Positions 51,821-61,464 are shown, counted from the first letter of the stretch. The stretch: DNA of 64,000 bases from Clostridiales bacterium (GCA_018365455.1 JAGZJZ010000030.1:1-64000); one strand, 5' to 3'. The notes: a model not told the origin generated them from the letters alone. Made by a program: numbers and translations.

Positions 51821-53992
51821 TTACTGCTCAGAAGGCTTCTCAGCTTTCTTTTCTGCATACTCTTTGTGCTCTTTGTGCTCTTTGTGCTCTTTATTCTCTT
51901 TGTTATCTTTATCTACATCTTTCATACTGAAGCTGATTCTGCCCATTTTATCCTTGCCAAGGCAAACAACTTTTACCATATCTCCAAGAGTCAGAACGTC
52001 TTCTACGCGGTTAATTCTCTCTTTTGAGATTTTGGAAATGTGAACCATACCTTCTTTGCCCGGAGCAAATTCGATAAATGCACCGAATTCTTTGATACTT
52101 ACTACTTTACCAACAAAGAACTGTCCGGCAACAAAATCAGTTGTAATAATTTTGATCATATCGATTGCTTTATCCATGCTGTCTTTATCAACGCCACAGA
52201 TGGAAACTGCACCATCATCTGTGATATCGATCTTAACACCGGTCTGCTCGATGATCGCATTAATTGTTTTTCCTCTTTGTCCAACTACATCACCAATTTT
52301 CTCAGGATCAATTTTGATCTGTACGATCTTTGGTGCAAACTTGCCAACTTCTTGGCGGGGTTCTGCAATTGCTTTATTCATAACTTCATCTAAAATGAAA
52401 GTTCTTGCTTCTTTTGTTCTTGCTATCGCTTCTTCAATAATCGGTCTTGTAAGTCCATGAATCTTAATATCCATCTGGATTGCAGTAATACCGTCATGAG
52501 TACCAGCTACCTTAAAGTCCATATCTCCAAAGAAATCTTCCAGGCCCTGGATATCGGTCAATACAAGATAATCATCATCTGTATCACCGGTTACAAGTCC
52601 TGCTGAAATACCAGCTACCGCTTTTTTAATCGGTACACCAGCTGCCATGAGGGACATACTGGATGCACAGATACTAGCCTGAGAAGTAGAACCATTGGAT
52701 TCAAAAGTTTCAGATACAGTTCTGATTGCATATGGGAATTCTTCTGCACTTGGCAGTACTGCAATTAGAGCACGCTCTGCAAGAGCTCCATGTCCGATTT
52801 CACGACGTCCCGGTCCTCTGGAAGGCTTTGTTTCTCCTACGGAGTAGCTTGGGAAGTTATATTGATGCATATATCTCTTAGAAGTCTCAGCTTCGTCTAA
52901 ACCATCGATCCTCTGAGCTTCAGATAAAGGAGCAAGTGTGGTAATGGTACAGATCTGTGTCTGTCCACGTGTAAACATTGCCGAACCATGCACTCTTGGA
53001 ATTAAATCTGTTTCTGCTGCTAATGCCCTGATCTGGTTGATTGCTCTTCCGTCCGGACGTTTATGGTCTTTTAAGATCATCTTACGAACTGTTTTTTTCT
53101 GGTACTGGTAAACAGCCTCATCCAATACAGCAAGCCATTCTTCGTTTTCAGCAAAGCTTTCTGTTAATTTATCTTTGATAATACGAATATTACCTTCTCT
53201 GGTCTGCTTGTCATCTGTGAAGACAGCTTCTTCCATCTGCTCTGGTGTTACAATTTCTTTCATTGCTGCAAATAATTCTTCCGGAACAGCACAGCTTGTA
53301 TAAGTATGCTTTTCTTTTCCACATTCAGCAACAATGGTATCAATAAATTTGATTACTTCCTGATTTAATTCATGTGCAGCAAAAATTGCTTCAATCATTT
53401 TTGCTTCCGGAACTTCGTTTGCACCGGCTTCAATCATGATTACTTTATCTTTGGTTGATGCAACAGTTAACTGAAGATCCGATACTGCTTTCTGAGCTGC
53501 ATTGGGGTTAAATACCAGTTCTCCGTCTACAAGTCCTACCTGTGTTGTGGAAGTTGGACCGTCAAATGGGATGTCAGATATAGCAGTTGCGATAGCAGAA
53601 CCTAACATAGCGGTTAATTCCGGGCTGCAGTCAGGATCTACTGACATAACCAGGTTATTTAAAGTAACATCGTTACGGTAATCTTTTGGGAATAATGGTC
53701 TCATTGGTCTGTCGATTACACGGGATGTGAGGATCGCATTTTCAGATGCTTTACCTTCTCTTTTATTAAAGCCTCCCGGAATCTTTCCAACAGCGTATAA
53801 TTTTTCTTCATATTCAACGCTTAACGGGAAGAAATCAATTCCTTCTCTTGGCTTTTCTGAAGCAGTAGCTGTTGATAATACGGTGGTCTCACCATAGTGC
53901 ATAAATGCTGCACCATTTGCCTGTGCTGCAACTCTTCCCACATCTACGGTAAGCGTTCTTCCAGCCAGTTCCATTGAAAAACTTTTGAACAT
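51821..53992 (-). CDS. pnp: Polyribonucleotide nucleotidyltransferase
   Basis: A 723-aa PNPase, full length. Two RNase PH-like halves are joined by a helical domain. FTRGQTQ, GPGRREIGHGALAERAL and SNGSTSQASICASS are the second-half catalytic signatures, and a KH domain (IGDVVGQRGKTINAIIEQTG) and an S1 domain (GKVVSIKEFGAFIEFAPGKE) follow. It degrades mRNA 3'-5' with phosphate. The C-terminus adds a charged tail with three KEH repeats, coded by a 9-bp tandem repeat at about 51860-51886. AAAGGAG precedes the ATG. It is downstream of rpsO as in most bacteria. Confidence 0.97.
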   Translation of the reverse strand: MFKSFSMELAGRTLTVDVGRVAAQANGAAFMHYGETTVLSTATASEKPREGIDFFPLSVEYEEKLYAVGKIPGGFNKREGKASENAILTSRVIDRPMRPLFPKDYRNDVTLNNLVMSVDPDCSPELTAMLGSAIATAISDIPFDGPTSTTQVGLVDGELVFNPNAAQKAVSDLQLTVASTKDKVIMIEAGANEVPEAKMIEAIFAAHELNQEVIKFIDTIVAECGKEKHTYTSCAVPEELFAAMKEIVTPEQMEEAVFTDDKQTREGNIRIIKDKLTESFAENEEWLAVLDEAVYQYQKKTVRKMILKDHKRPDGRAINQIRALAAETDLIPRVHGSAMFTRGQTQICTITTLAPLSEAQRIDGLDEAETSKRYMHQYNFPSYSVGETKPSRGPGRREIGHGALAERALIAVLPSAEEFPYAIRTVSETFESNGSTSQASICASSMSLMAAGVPIKKAVAGISAGLVTGDTDDDYLVLTDIQGLEDFFGDMDFKVAGTHDGITAIQMDIKIHGLTRPIIEEAIARTKEARTFILDEVMNKAIAEPRQEVGKFAPKIVQIKIDPEKIGDVVGQRGKTINAIIEQTGVKIDITDDGAVSICGVDKDSMDKAIDMIKIITTDFVAGQFFVGKVVSIKEFGAFIEFAPGKEGMVHISKISKERINRVEDVLTLGDMVKVVCLGKDKMGRISFSMKDVDKDNKENKEHKEHKEHKEYAEKKAEKPSEQ

Positions 53993-54027
53993 ATTTTGTC
54001 TCCTTTTAATTTACTGTAGTATACTTT

Positions 54028-54080
54028 CCGAAACAACTGAAAAACAGACTTTCCGAAAATCTGCTTTTCAGTGGTCTCGG
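54028..54080 (-). other. Long hairpin in pnp leader
   Basis: A 21-bp stem (18 Watson-Crick pairs, two G-U, one mismatch) with an 11-nt loop lies between rpsO and pnp, about 36 nt before the pnp start. A stem of this length could be an RNase III site, comparable in place to the E. coli pnp autoregulation hairpin. That comparison is inference. Confidence 0.6.
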
Positions 54081-54124
54081 CTTCTGTGATACTACATATT
54101 CTAGTTAATTGTTAACGGGTTGCG

Positions 54125-54157
54125 AAACAAACTTAAGGGACGGATTCCTCCGCCCCC
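54125..54157 (-). terminator. Terminator-like hairpin after rpsO
   Basis: GGGGCGGA / TCCGTCCC with a 4-nt loop, followed by TTAAGTTTGTTT on the minus strand. It is probably leaky if pnp is read through. Confidence 0.6.
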
Positions 54158-54170
54158 AACTTTGTCTGAA

Positions 54171-54437
54171 TTATTTTCTGATTCCTAATTTTGCAATCAA
54201 AGTACGGTATCCTTCAATATCAGTTTTCTTTAAATAAGCAAGTAAACCACGTCTCTGACCTACCATTTTAAGAAGACCTCTTCTTGAATGATGATCTTTC
54301 TGATGCTCTTTTAAATGCTCAGTAAGTTCCTGAATTCTTGCTGTTAAGATTGCGATCTGTACTTCCGGTGATCCTGTATCTCCAGCTTTTCTGCCATACT
54401 CGTTAATAATTGCTGTTTTCTTTTCTTTTGAAATCAT
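54171..54437 (-). CDS. rpsO: 30S ribosomal protein S15
   Basis: An 88-aa protein, normal length for S15. It reads MISKEKKTAIINEYGRKAG with the conserved TGSPEVQIAILTARI and HSRRGLLKMVGQRRGLLAYL. AGGAGG lies 8 nt before the ATG; the longer frame is not used. It binds 16S rRNA early in 30S assembly. It has its own promoter and is followed by pnp. Confidence 0.97.
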   Translation of the reverse strand: MISKEKKTAIINEYGRKAGDTGSPEVQIAILTARIQELTEHLKEHQKDHHSRRGLLKMVGQRRGLLAYLKKTDIEGYRTLIAKLGIRK

Positions 54438-54574
54438 CTTGATTTCCTCCTTATTTTTTAATCGCCTGATACTAAGAACATGGTCGGAGTTGTCCAAAAT
54501 TCTGAATAACGGCTGTTTTAACGCGCATAAGAGACACAAAACTCACATGTAAGTCCCGTCTTACGCACTTCGTT

Positions 54575-54603
54575 AGTATATCACATCTAAATTCTTACGT
54601 CAA
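54575..54603 (-). promoter_or_regulatory. Promoter of rpsO
   Basis: TTGACG (54598-54603) and TATACT (54575-54580) are 17 bp apart. The -35 box contains the TGA stop of the upstream DUF3592-like gene. The leader of about 130 nt holds GTAAG / CTTAC and could carry an S15-binding fold. Confidence 0.75.
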
Positions 54604-55028
54604 CCTCTCGTTGCAAATAAAAGGAAGGTTATTCCACCTGCTATGCAGAATAAAAACCCTAATAAATAAACGGCGGTCAGCAGATAAGACCGTGGATCCT
54701 TTTCCAGAATACTAAAATGATAAGGCTTTTCCAGATTAAAACAGATCTTTAAATGCTGGTTCATTCTGAATTCACTTGGATTGCTCCCCTTTTCATATCG
54801 CTCTTTAAAGAGCAGTCCATTGGCATAATATGCAATTACCGGATAATAGTAATGATGTATTCCGGCCCTCTCGCCTTCTTCGTCCGGTTTATCCATAACC
54901 AGATCTACAACCTGTCCGTCCGCTCGTCCCTGATATTTTTCTTTTCCCTGAAAGTAATATCGAAAAACGGCGGTACCAAGAACCAGGACAACACCAATAA
55001 AAATGAATACCCCACTTAAAATTAACAT
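54600..55028 (-). CDS. DUF3592-like membrane protein
   Basis: A 142-aa protein with one N-terminal and one C-terminal helix (MLILSGVFIFIGVVLVLGTA; YLLTAVYLLGFLFCIAGGIT) around a soluble beta domain with the HHYYYPVIAYYANG motif typical of DUF3592. Function is unknown. Its ATG follows the ribF stop directly. It is an extra gene in an otherwise standard cluster. Confidence 0.8.
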   Translation of the reverse strand: MLILSGVFIFIGVVLVLGTAVFRYYFQGKEKYQGRADGQVVDLVMDKPDEEGERAGIHHYYYPVIAYYANGLLFKERYEKGSNPSEFRMNQHLKICFNLEKPYHFSILEKDPRSYLLTAVYLLGFLFCIAGGITFLLFATRG

Positions 55029-55925
55029 CTATTGCTCACCAAAATATTCCTTTCCAAACTCAATATCTCTGTGCATGCACTCTTTTAATTTTTCTAAGGA
55101 ATCAAATTTCATCTCAGGGCGCTCAAACGTATAGAGCAGAATCTCAATTGTCTTGCCATAGAGATCCTGGTCAAAATCAAAAATATACGTCTCAACACCC
55201 CGGAATGATTCGCCCACAGTAGGCTTATAACCAATATTGGTAATGCCGGGATACAGCTTCCCGTCAATTACGGTCTTAGATGCATATACGCCATTGGGCG
55301 GCAATAACTTTTCTTTCTCCGGAACCAGATTGGTAGTAGGCATTCCAAGGGTTCTGCCGATTTTTCTTCCATGAAGCACTTCACCGATGATACCATACGG
55401 GCGTCCCAGAAGTTCATTTACAACTCCCATATTGCCTTTTTTTAACTCTTCCTTTACAAATGTACTGCTGATATCTTTCCCCTCATATTTCTTTTTATGA
55501 ATCACTTCTACCTGATATCCATATTTATCCTGAAGGTTCTGCAGGAGTCTGTAATCTCCCTTTCTCTGATATCCGAAATGAAAATCTGTTCCTACAACCA
55601 GATATTTTGCATGAAGGCGTTCTGACAGGATCCGGGATACAAACGCTTCCGGCTCCATATGGGATATTTCCGGCACAAAAGGACATTCGATCAGACAGGA
55701 AAGCCCCTGGTCTTCCAGAAGTGACCTGCGCTCCTCGCCTGTTAATAATACTTCAGACTTGTTTGAGTTCAGGGTGAAAACTACACCTTTTAAACCATCC
55801 CGCTGAAGCTGTCTGACACGCCTGATCAACCTTTGATGCCCTCTGTGTAAACTGTCAAATTTACCTAAGGTTACCGCACATTCTTCCTTACAGCTAAATT
55901 CTGTCGTTCCTACGATGTACTCCAT
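55029..55925 (-). CDS. ribF: Bifunctional riboflavin kinase / FAD synthetase
   Basis: A 298-aa enzyme. The N-terminal adenylyltransferase half has TLGKFDSLHRGHQRLI, VGTDFHFGYQ and ISSTFVKEEL. The C-terminal kinase half has GRTLGMPTTNL and NGVYASK, where PTxN binds ATP. It makes FMN and then FAD in the cytoplasm. GGAGGG precedes the ATG. It follows truB by 23 bp. Confidence 0.96.
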   Translation of the reverse strand: MEYIVGTTEFSCKEECAVTLGKFDSLHRGHQRLIRRVRQLQRDGLKGVVFTLNSNKSEVLLTGEERRSLLEDQGLSCLIECPFVPEISHMEPEAFVSRILSERLHAKYLVVGTDFHFGYQRKGDYRLLQNLQDKYGYQVEVIHKKKYEGKDISSTFVKEELKKGNMGVVNELLGRPYGIIGEVLHGRKIGRTLGMPTTNLVPEKEKLLPPNGVYASKTVIDGKLYPGITNIGYKPTVGESFRGVETYIFDFDQDLYGKTIEILLYTFERPEMKFDSLEKLKECMHRDIEFGKEYFGEQ

Positions 55926-55948
55926 ACTCTTTTGTCCCTCCAGTTGCC

Positions 55949-56845
55949 TTAAACGTTAAATATCTTGACCGGTTTAAATCTTTTTTCTGCTTTTTCATAG
56001 CCGTATATAGCAAAAAACTGTCCCCCGGCATCATAAACCCTTACGGGTCCATCCTGCAAAGGAACCTGCACCGACATATGCTTTTCATAAAACATATTGC
56101 CATTGTATAATAATTTGTGGAACTCTTCACTTACATCAACCCTGGGGTATTCCATGAACATTTCGTCAATCGGCGTAATATGATCCATCAAGGATCCGTT
56201 ATCCCGCAATTCTTCGATCTGCCCCAGCGTAAAACTGTCTGCAATAGCAAAGGTTCCCGCTTTTGTTCGGATCAGACTTTCCATGCAGCCGCCACAGCCA
56301 AGTTTTTCACCAATATCATGACACAAAGTACGTATGTAAGTTCCCTTTGAGCAGGAAACGGTCATGGTAACACGAGGCAGCGCAGTCTCTTCAACTTTAA
56401 TCTCATGGATATGGACTAATCTTGCCTTCCGCTCAATGACTTTCCCTTCCCTAGCCAATTCGTACAGTTTCTTTCCGTCTACTTTTAATGCGGAGTACAT
56501 GGGCGGAATCTGTTCATAATCACCTCTAAAGCTCTGTATCGCTTCCAGCACTTCCTGTTCCGTAGATGTCACTTTACGTTCCGACAGGACTGCTCCGCTG
56601 GTATCCTGTGTATCTGTTACGGTACCAAGAAGCATCACCGCCCGGTATGTTTTATCCCGGTCTGTAAGCATATCACAAAGTTTTGTACCTTTTCCCAGAC
56701 ATACAGGAAGAACACCGGCAGCATCGGGATCCAAAGTACCGGTATGACCGATTTTTTTCTGCTTTAAAATACCGCGCAGCTTAGCTACTACATCATGGGA
56801 AGTATACCCCTGTTCTTTATAAACATTTATAATTCCATGAATCAC
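55949..56845 (-). CDS. truB: tRNA pseudouridine(55) synthase
   Basis: A 298-aa TruB. GHTGTLDPDAAGVLPVCLGK contains the catalytic Asp near residue 40. YEQIPPMYSALKVDGKKLYE and CSKGTYIRTLCHDIGEKLG are standard. It forms pseudouridine 55 in the T-loop of tRNA. The GTG start overlaps the nrnA stop by 4 bp with AGGAG upstream. The C-terminal PUA-like part is present. Confidence 0.96.
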   Translation of the reverse strand: MIHGIINVYKEQGYTSHDVVAKLRGILKQKKIGHTGTLDPDAAGVLPVCLGKGTKLCDMLTDRDKTYRAVMLLGTVTDTQDTSGAVLSERKVTSTEQEVLEAIQSFRGDYEQIPPMYSALKVDGKKLYELAREGKVIERKARLVHIHEIKVEETALPRVTMTVSCSKGTYIRTLCHDIGEKLGCGGCMESLIRTKAGTFAIADSFTLGQIEELRDNGSLMDHITPIDEMFMEYPRVDVSEEFHKLLYNGNMFYEKHMSVQVPLQDGPVRVYDAGGQFFAIYGYEKAEKRFKPVKIFNV

Positions 56846-57810
56846 GATTCTTTCTCCTGCATCAGCTGCTTTTCTATATGTTTTGTCAAGTTATTAAGCA
56901 CATCATGCATGGTTCCCTGCATTGTACATCCTGCAGCACGTACATGACCTCCACCGCCAAAATAAGCTCCTATTTTGCTTACATCAACAATACCATTGGA
57001 TCGCATGCTTACCTTAAATTCCTGGTTTCCGGTCTCATAGATGAAAATTGCCACTTCCACACCTTTTGTATTGCGAAGCTGGCTTACTATTCCATCCAAA
57101 TCTTTTGGTTCTACTCCATAAAAAACCATATCTTTTTGACGGATCGCGCTGATAATGCATTGTCCATTCAGAACCATGATGCTCTCCAGGAGCGCTCTTC
57201 CCAGAATCTGATTCTGTACATACGATTTTTTATAATACGTATCATCTAAGATTCCGGAAAAATCTATTCCTTTATCCATCAGGTCCGCTGCTGCACGCAT
57301 CGTTTTCGGTGAAGTACAGCTGTACTGAAAGACTCCCGTATCATGTGCGATTCCCATGTAGAGTGCTTCCGCTATTTCTTTTGTAATCTTATCTTTGTCT
57401 AACACATCATAAACCAGTTCAGAAGTAGAGCTTGCTTCCGGGACAATATAATCCACATCAGCAAATCCGGAATTGCTGATGTGGTGGTCAATGCACATCC
57501 TGCGTTTTGCAGTTTCAAAATAAGTTGCTGCATCTCCCAATCGCCCTTTATCGCCGCAATCCAGGGAAATAAAAAGATCATATTCCATATTCTTGTCACA
57601 GGTATGGTGAATCTCATCAGTCCCCTGAAGAAAACGGTAAGAGTTCGGAATCGCCTCTAAATATACATCTACATCTGTAATATGCGGGAAGTTTTTCTTA
57701 ATATAGAGATACATTCCCATGCTGGAACCCACGCAGTCACCGTCCGGCCTGATGTGGCCGGCGATTGCTACCGTTTTCACATGATTCAGTTCAGATGCTA
57801 TGTTATTCAT
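56842..57810 (-). CDS. nrnA: DHH phosphoesterase NrnA (oligoribonuclease/pAp phosphatase)
   Basis: A 322-aa DHH/DHHA1 enzyme. GHIRPDGDCVGSS is motif I, DCGDKGRLG motif II, and CIDHHISN the DHH motif III. GGGGHVRAAG is the DHHA1 signature. It degrades nanoRNAs and removes the 3' phosphate of pAp. The ATG at 57810 overlaps the rbfA end by 8 bp, and AAAGGATG precedes it; longer starts were rejected. Confidence 0.93.
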   Translation of the reverse strand: MNNIASELNHVKTVAIAGHIRPDGDCVGSSMGMYLYIKKNFPHITDVDVYLEAIPNSYRFLQGTDEIHHTCDKNMEYDLFISLDCGDKGRLGDAATYFETAKRRMCIDHHISNSGFADVDYIVPEASSTSELVYDVLDKDKITKEIAEALYMGIAHDTGVFQYSCTSPKTMRAAADLMDKGIDFSGILDDTYYKKSYVQNQILGRALLESIMVLNGQCIISAIRQKDMVFYGVEPKDLDGIVSQLRNTKGVEVAIFIYETGNQEFKVSMRSNGIVDVSKIGAYFGGGGHVRAAGCTMQGTMHDVLNNLTKHIEKQLMQEKES

Positions 57811-58189
57811 TCTCATCATCCTTTTCTGTCTCTTTGATATCTTTGTTGACATCATCAATAAGTTTCGACATATTCACACCGTACTCAATGGACTGATCTA
57901 AGATAAAGCGAACTTCAGGCGTATTGCGAAGATTAATCGTTCTGGCAAGCTGCCTGCGGATATAACCCTCTGCGCTTTTCAGCCCTGCAAGTGTATCTGC
58001 CTGGGATTTTTCGTCTCCCAGGACGCTGATATACGCTTTACAGCTTTTCAGATCCGGTGCTACTTCAACGGCAACTACAGAAGTCATAGGATTAATCCTG
58101 GGATCTTTGATTTCCCCACGGATTATATTGGATAACTCATGCTGAACTTCTGCATTGACACGTGTATTTTTAATACTGTTTTTTCTCAT
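57803..58189 (-). CDS. rbfA: Ribosome-binding factor A
   Basis: A 128-aa RbfA with the KH-type fold, including RINPMTSVVAVEVAPDLKSC and GLKSAEGYIRRQLARTINLR and the VRFILDQSIEYG end. It helps mature the 30S subunit. The C-terminus is acidic (EKDDENE) and overlaps nrnA. It follows infB by 20 bp. Confidence 0.95.
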   Translation of the reverse strand: MRKNSIKNTRVNAEVQHELSNIIRGEIKDPRINPMTSVVAVEVAPDLKSCKAYISVLGDEKSQADTLAGLKSAEGYIRRQLARTINLRNTPEVRFILDQSIEYGVNMSKLIDDVNKDIKETEKDDENE

Positions 58190-58208
58190 ATTTAAAACTC
58201 CGTTCTAC

Positions 58209-61200
58209 TTAACGTGGAACCTCAACCATTGTGTACGCTTCTACCTGGTCAAACTCTTGCACGTCATTGAATTTTTCAAATACCAGACCACATTCATAAC
58301 CTGATTTTACTTCTTTTACGTCATCTTTAAAACGTTTCAGTGATGCAAGCGGTCCTTCAAAAATCTGATTTCCTTCTCTGGTAATACGTACGGAACATCC
58401 TCTCTGGAAAATACCATCCAGCACATAGGAACCGGCAATTGTACCAATACCGGATGCTTTAAATGTCTGGCGTACTTCTGCATGCCCCAGTACTTTTTCT
58501 TCAAATACAGGATCCAGCATACCCTTCATTGCTGCTTCCACATCAGCGATTGCATCATAGATAACACGGTATAAATTCACATTTACACCTTCGCGTTCTG
58601 CAGTAAGCTTAGCAGTTGCATCCGGACGGACATTAAATCCGATAATAATTGCATTAGATGCTGATGCCAGGATAACGTCAGATTCATTGATTGCACCAAC
58701 TCCGCCGTGGATAATCTTAACTACCACTTCATCATTGGAAAGTTTTAAGAGGCTCTGTTTTACTGCTTCTACACTACCCTGTACATCGGCTTTCACGATA
58801 ATTCCAAATTCTTTTAAATTACCGGCTTTAATCTGTGTGAAGAGATCGTCCAGAGACATTTTTGCTTTTGTATCTTCCAGAAGTTTTTCACGTCCCTGAC
58901 TGATAAAGGTTTCTGCAAAGCTTCTTGCTTCTTTATCGCTGTCAGTTGCTACAAATATTTCACCTGCGTTTGGTACGTCGCTTAATCCTAAGATTTCAAC
59001 TGGTGTAGAAGGACCTGCTTCTTTTACTCTTCTTCCCTTGTCATCCATCATAGCACGAACTTTACCAAAACAGGAACCTGCTGCAATTGGATCACCAACT
59101 CTTAAAGTACCTTTTTGAACCAGAACGGTTGCTACCGGTCCTTTTCCTTTATCCAGCTCTGCCTCGATTACAAGTCCTCTGGCTTTTCTCTTAGGATTTG
59201 CTTTTAACTCTGCGACTTCTGCTGTTAAGATAATCATTTCCAGAAGCTGATCCATACCTTCCTGGGTATGAGCAGAAACCGGTACAAATATGGTACTTCC
59301 GCCCCAGTCTTCCGGAATCAGTTCATATTCGGATAATTCCTGTTTTACTCTTTCGATATTGGCACTTGGCTTATCAATTTTGTTAATCGCAACGATAATT
59401 TCAATTCCGGCTGCTTTCGCATGGTTGATAGCTTCAACGGTCTGAGGCATTACACCATCATCTGCAGCTACTACCAGAATGGCAATATCTGTAGAATTTG
59501 CACCACGCATACGCATAGCTGTAAATGCTTCATGTCCCGGTGTATCCAGGAATGTAATCTTCTGTCCGTCAATATTAACCACATATGCACCAATATGCTG
59601 TGTGATTCCCCCTGCTTCTTTTGCAATAACATGTGTGTTACGGATTGCATCCAGAAGGGATGTTTTTCCATGGTCAACATGACCCATAACACATACTACC
59701 GGAGGTCTTGCCACTAATGTTGCATCATCATCGTCATCCTCTTTTAAGAGTTCTGCGATCACATCTACTTTTACTTCATGCTCTGCAATACAGTTGTATT
59801 CCAATGCAATTTCTTCTGCCTTATCATAATCGATTTCATGATTTACCGTAACCATAGTACCCTGAAGGAATAATTTCTTAACAATGGCAGCTGCCTGGAT
59901 TTTCATTTTATCCGCAAGTTCTTTAATCGTCATTACATCTGGTAAAATGATTGTCTTGATTTCATCTTCCTTCTTTTCCACTGGCTGTGGTACCGGCTTA
60001 ACTGGTTTAGCAGTCTTATTAATAGCTTTCCCGCCCTTGAAATTACTATTCTTCTGATTTGGACGGTTTCCTTTGTTTTCTTTTGAAAATTTATCAGTCT
60101 TATCAGATTTATTAAATTTATCTGCTCTGTTTCTGGATTCTTTTGTAATTGGCTTGGATAAATCTGATTTTGGAGCGCTTGATGCGGCACCGTAAGAACC
60201 CGTTCCCTGTGAGCGAGGACCATTATTGTAAGGTCTCTGTCCGCCTTGGCCGCCCTGGTTATTGTAAGGTCTCTGTCCGCCTTGACCGCCCTGGTTGTTG
60301 TAAGGTCTCTGGCTGCCTTGACCGCCCTGGTTGTTGTAAGGTCTCTGGCCGCCCTGACCACCCTGGTTGTAAGGTCTCTGGCCGCCCTGACCGCCCTGGT
60401 TGTAAGGTCTCTGTCCGCCTTGACCACCCTGGTTGTTGTAAGGTCTCTGGCCGCCCTGACCGCCCTGATTGTTGTAAGGTCTCTGGCCGCCCTGACCGCC
60501 CTGATTGTTGTAAGGTCTCTGGCCGCCCTGACCGCCCTGGTTATTGTAAGTTCTCTGACCACCCTGGCTGTTTTGATTGTTATAAGTTCTCTGACCACCC
60601 TGGCTGTTCTGATTATTATAAGTTCTCTGACCACCCTGGCTGTTCTGATTATTATAAGTTCTCTGGCCACCCTGGCTGTTCTGGTTATGATAAGGTCTTT
60701 GTTCACCCTGGCTATTCTGGTTGTTATAAGGTCTCTGGCCGCCTTGACTGTTCTGGTTGTTATAAGGTCTCTGGCCACCCTGGCTGTTCTGATTATTATA
60801 AGGTCTCTGGCCACCCTGACTGTTCTGGTTATGATAAGGTCTCTGTTCTGTTTCCTGTGGTCTGCTGCCTGATGCCGCAGATGACACTGGCTGTGATTCC
60901 TTGGCAGCTGTATGCTGCACCGCAGCTGCCGCTGGCTGTGCGGAAACTGGTTTTGTCTGAACGTCACTTGCTGTTGCCGGCTGAACCGTTGGTTTTACCG
61001 GCGCTGCTGACTGTACACGTACTTCCGGCACTTCCTGTGCCTTTACTGTCTGCTGGCTCTGTGGGCGCTGTGCGGTACCAGTCGTTCCCTGAGGTCTTCT
61101 TGACTGTCCCTGGGTGCGCTGCTGTCCCGGACGCTGCTGCATTCCGGTGCGGCTGTTCTGGGGACGGAATACCTGTGATATATTCTTTTTCTTTACCGGT

Positions 61201-61451
61201 TCTCCTGTGGTTTGCTCTTTACCTTCCGGTTTTGTAGCTGTGGATGCTTCCTGTGCCTTTACTTCTCCTGCTCCCGTAGCAGGTTTAGCAGTGCCTTTTC
61301 CGATATTTTTACGGATGTCATCCACCATACCTTCCTCTATTGTACTCATATGGCTCTTTACCGTTATTCCTTTCTCTGTAAGATAATTCATGACTTCTTT
61401 ATTTTGCTTCCCTAATTCTTTTGCTAACTCATGTACTCTCAATTTTGACAT
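58209..61451 (-). CDS. infB: Translation initiation factor IF-2
   Basis: A 1080-aa IF-2, longer than typical (about 700-900) because of an expanded N-terminal linker. Residues 1-50 are the IF-2N domain (VHELAKELGKQNKEVMNYLT). Residues about 200-420 are an Asn/Gln/Gly/Arg/Pro/Tyr repeat. A second IF-2N domain lies near 505-560. The G domain has GHVDHGKT (about 588), DTPGHEAF and NKIDKP, followed by domains II-IV, which bind fMet-tRNA. GGAGG precedes the ATG. The core is fully conserved, so the factor should be functional. Confidence 0.97.
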   Translation of the reverse strand: MSKLRVHELAKELGKQNKEVMNYLTEKGITVKSHMSTIEEGMVDDIRKNIGKGTAKPATGAGEVKAQEASTATKPEGKEQTTGEPVKKKNISQVFRPQNSRTGMQQRPGQQRTQGQSRRPQGTTGTAQRPQSQQTVKAQEVPEVRVQSAAPVKPTVQPATASDVQTKPVSAQPAAAAVQHTAAKESQPVSSAASGSRPQETEQRPYHNQNSQGGQRPYNNQNSQGGQRPYNNQNSQGGQRPYNNQNSQGEQRPYHNQNSQGGQRTYNNQNSQGGQRTYNNQNSQGGQRTYNNQNSQGGQRTYNNQGGQGGQRPYNNQGGQGGQRPYNNQGGQGGQRPYNNQGGQGGQRPYNQGGQGGQRPYNQGGQGGQRPYNNQGGQGSQRPYNNQGGQGGQRPYNNQGGQGGQRPYNNGPRSQGTGSYGAASSAPKSDLSKPITKESRNRADKFNKSDKTDKFSKENKGNRPNQKNSNFKGGKAINKTAKPVKPVPQPVEKKEDEIKTIILPDVMTIKELADKMKIQAAAIVKKLFLQGTMVTVNHEIDYDKAEEIALEYNCIAEHEVKVDVIAELLKEDDDDDATLVARPPVVCVMGHVDHGKTSLLDAIRNTHVIAKEAGGITQHIGAYVVNIDGQKITFLDTPGHEAFTAMRMRGANSTDIAILVVAADDGVMPQTVEAINHAKAAGIEIIVAINKIDKPSANIERVKQELSEYELIPEDWGGSTIFVPVSAHTQEGMDQLLEMIILTAEVAELKANPKRKARGLVIEAELDKGKGPVATVLVQKGTLRVGDPIAAGSCFGKVRAMMDDKGRRVKEAGPSTPVEILGLSDVPNAGEIFVATDSDKEARSFAETFISQGREKLLEDTKAKMSLDDLFTQIKAGNLKEFGIIVKADVQGSVEAVKQSLLKLSNDEVVVKIIHGGVGAINESDVILASASNAIIIGFNVRPDATAKLTAEREGVNVNLYRVIYDAIADVEAAMKGMLDPVFEEKVLGHAEVRQTFKASGIGTIAGSYVLDGIFQRGCSVRITREGNQIFEGPLASLKRFKDDVKEVKSGYECGLVFEKFNDVQEFDQVEAYTMVEVPR
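60222..60846 (-). repeat. About 18 tandem 33-36-bp repeats in infB
   Basis: The repeat encodes about 18 copies of a 12-aa unit, GQRPYNNQNSQG or GQRPYNNQGGQG, with a few RTY, HNQ and 11-aa variants. Copies near the two ends differ in type: NSQG at the 5' coding end and GGQG at the 3' end, suggesting two rounds of expansion. Confidence 0.9.
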
Positions 61452-61464
61452 ATTACTACCTCCG

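Noticed and set aside
60222..60846. Regular repeat spacing resembling a CRISPR array
   Set aside because: The repeats are contiguous coding units without unique spacers, within a conserved gene.
60149..61237. Long antisense frames in infB (362, 208 and 344 aa)
   Set aside because: They arise because the tandem repeat lacks stops in several frames; there are no ribosome sites, and infB in this place is certain.
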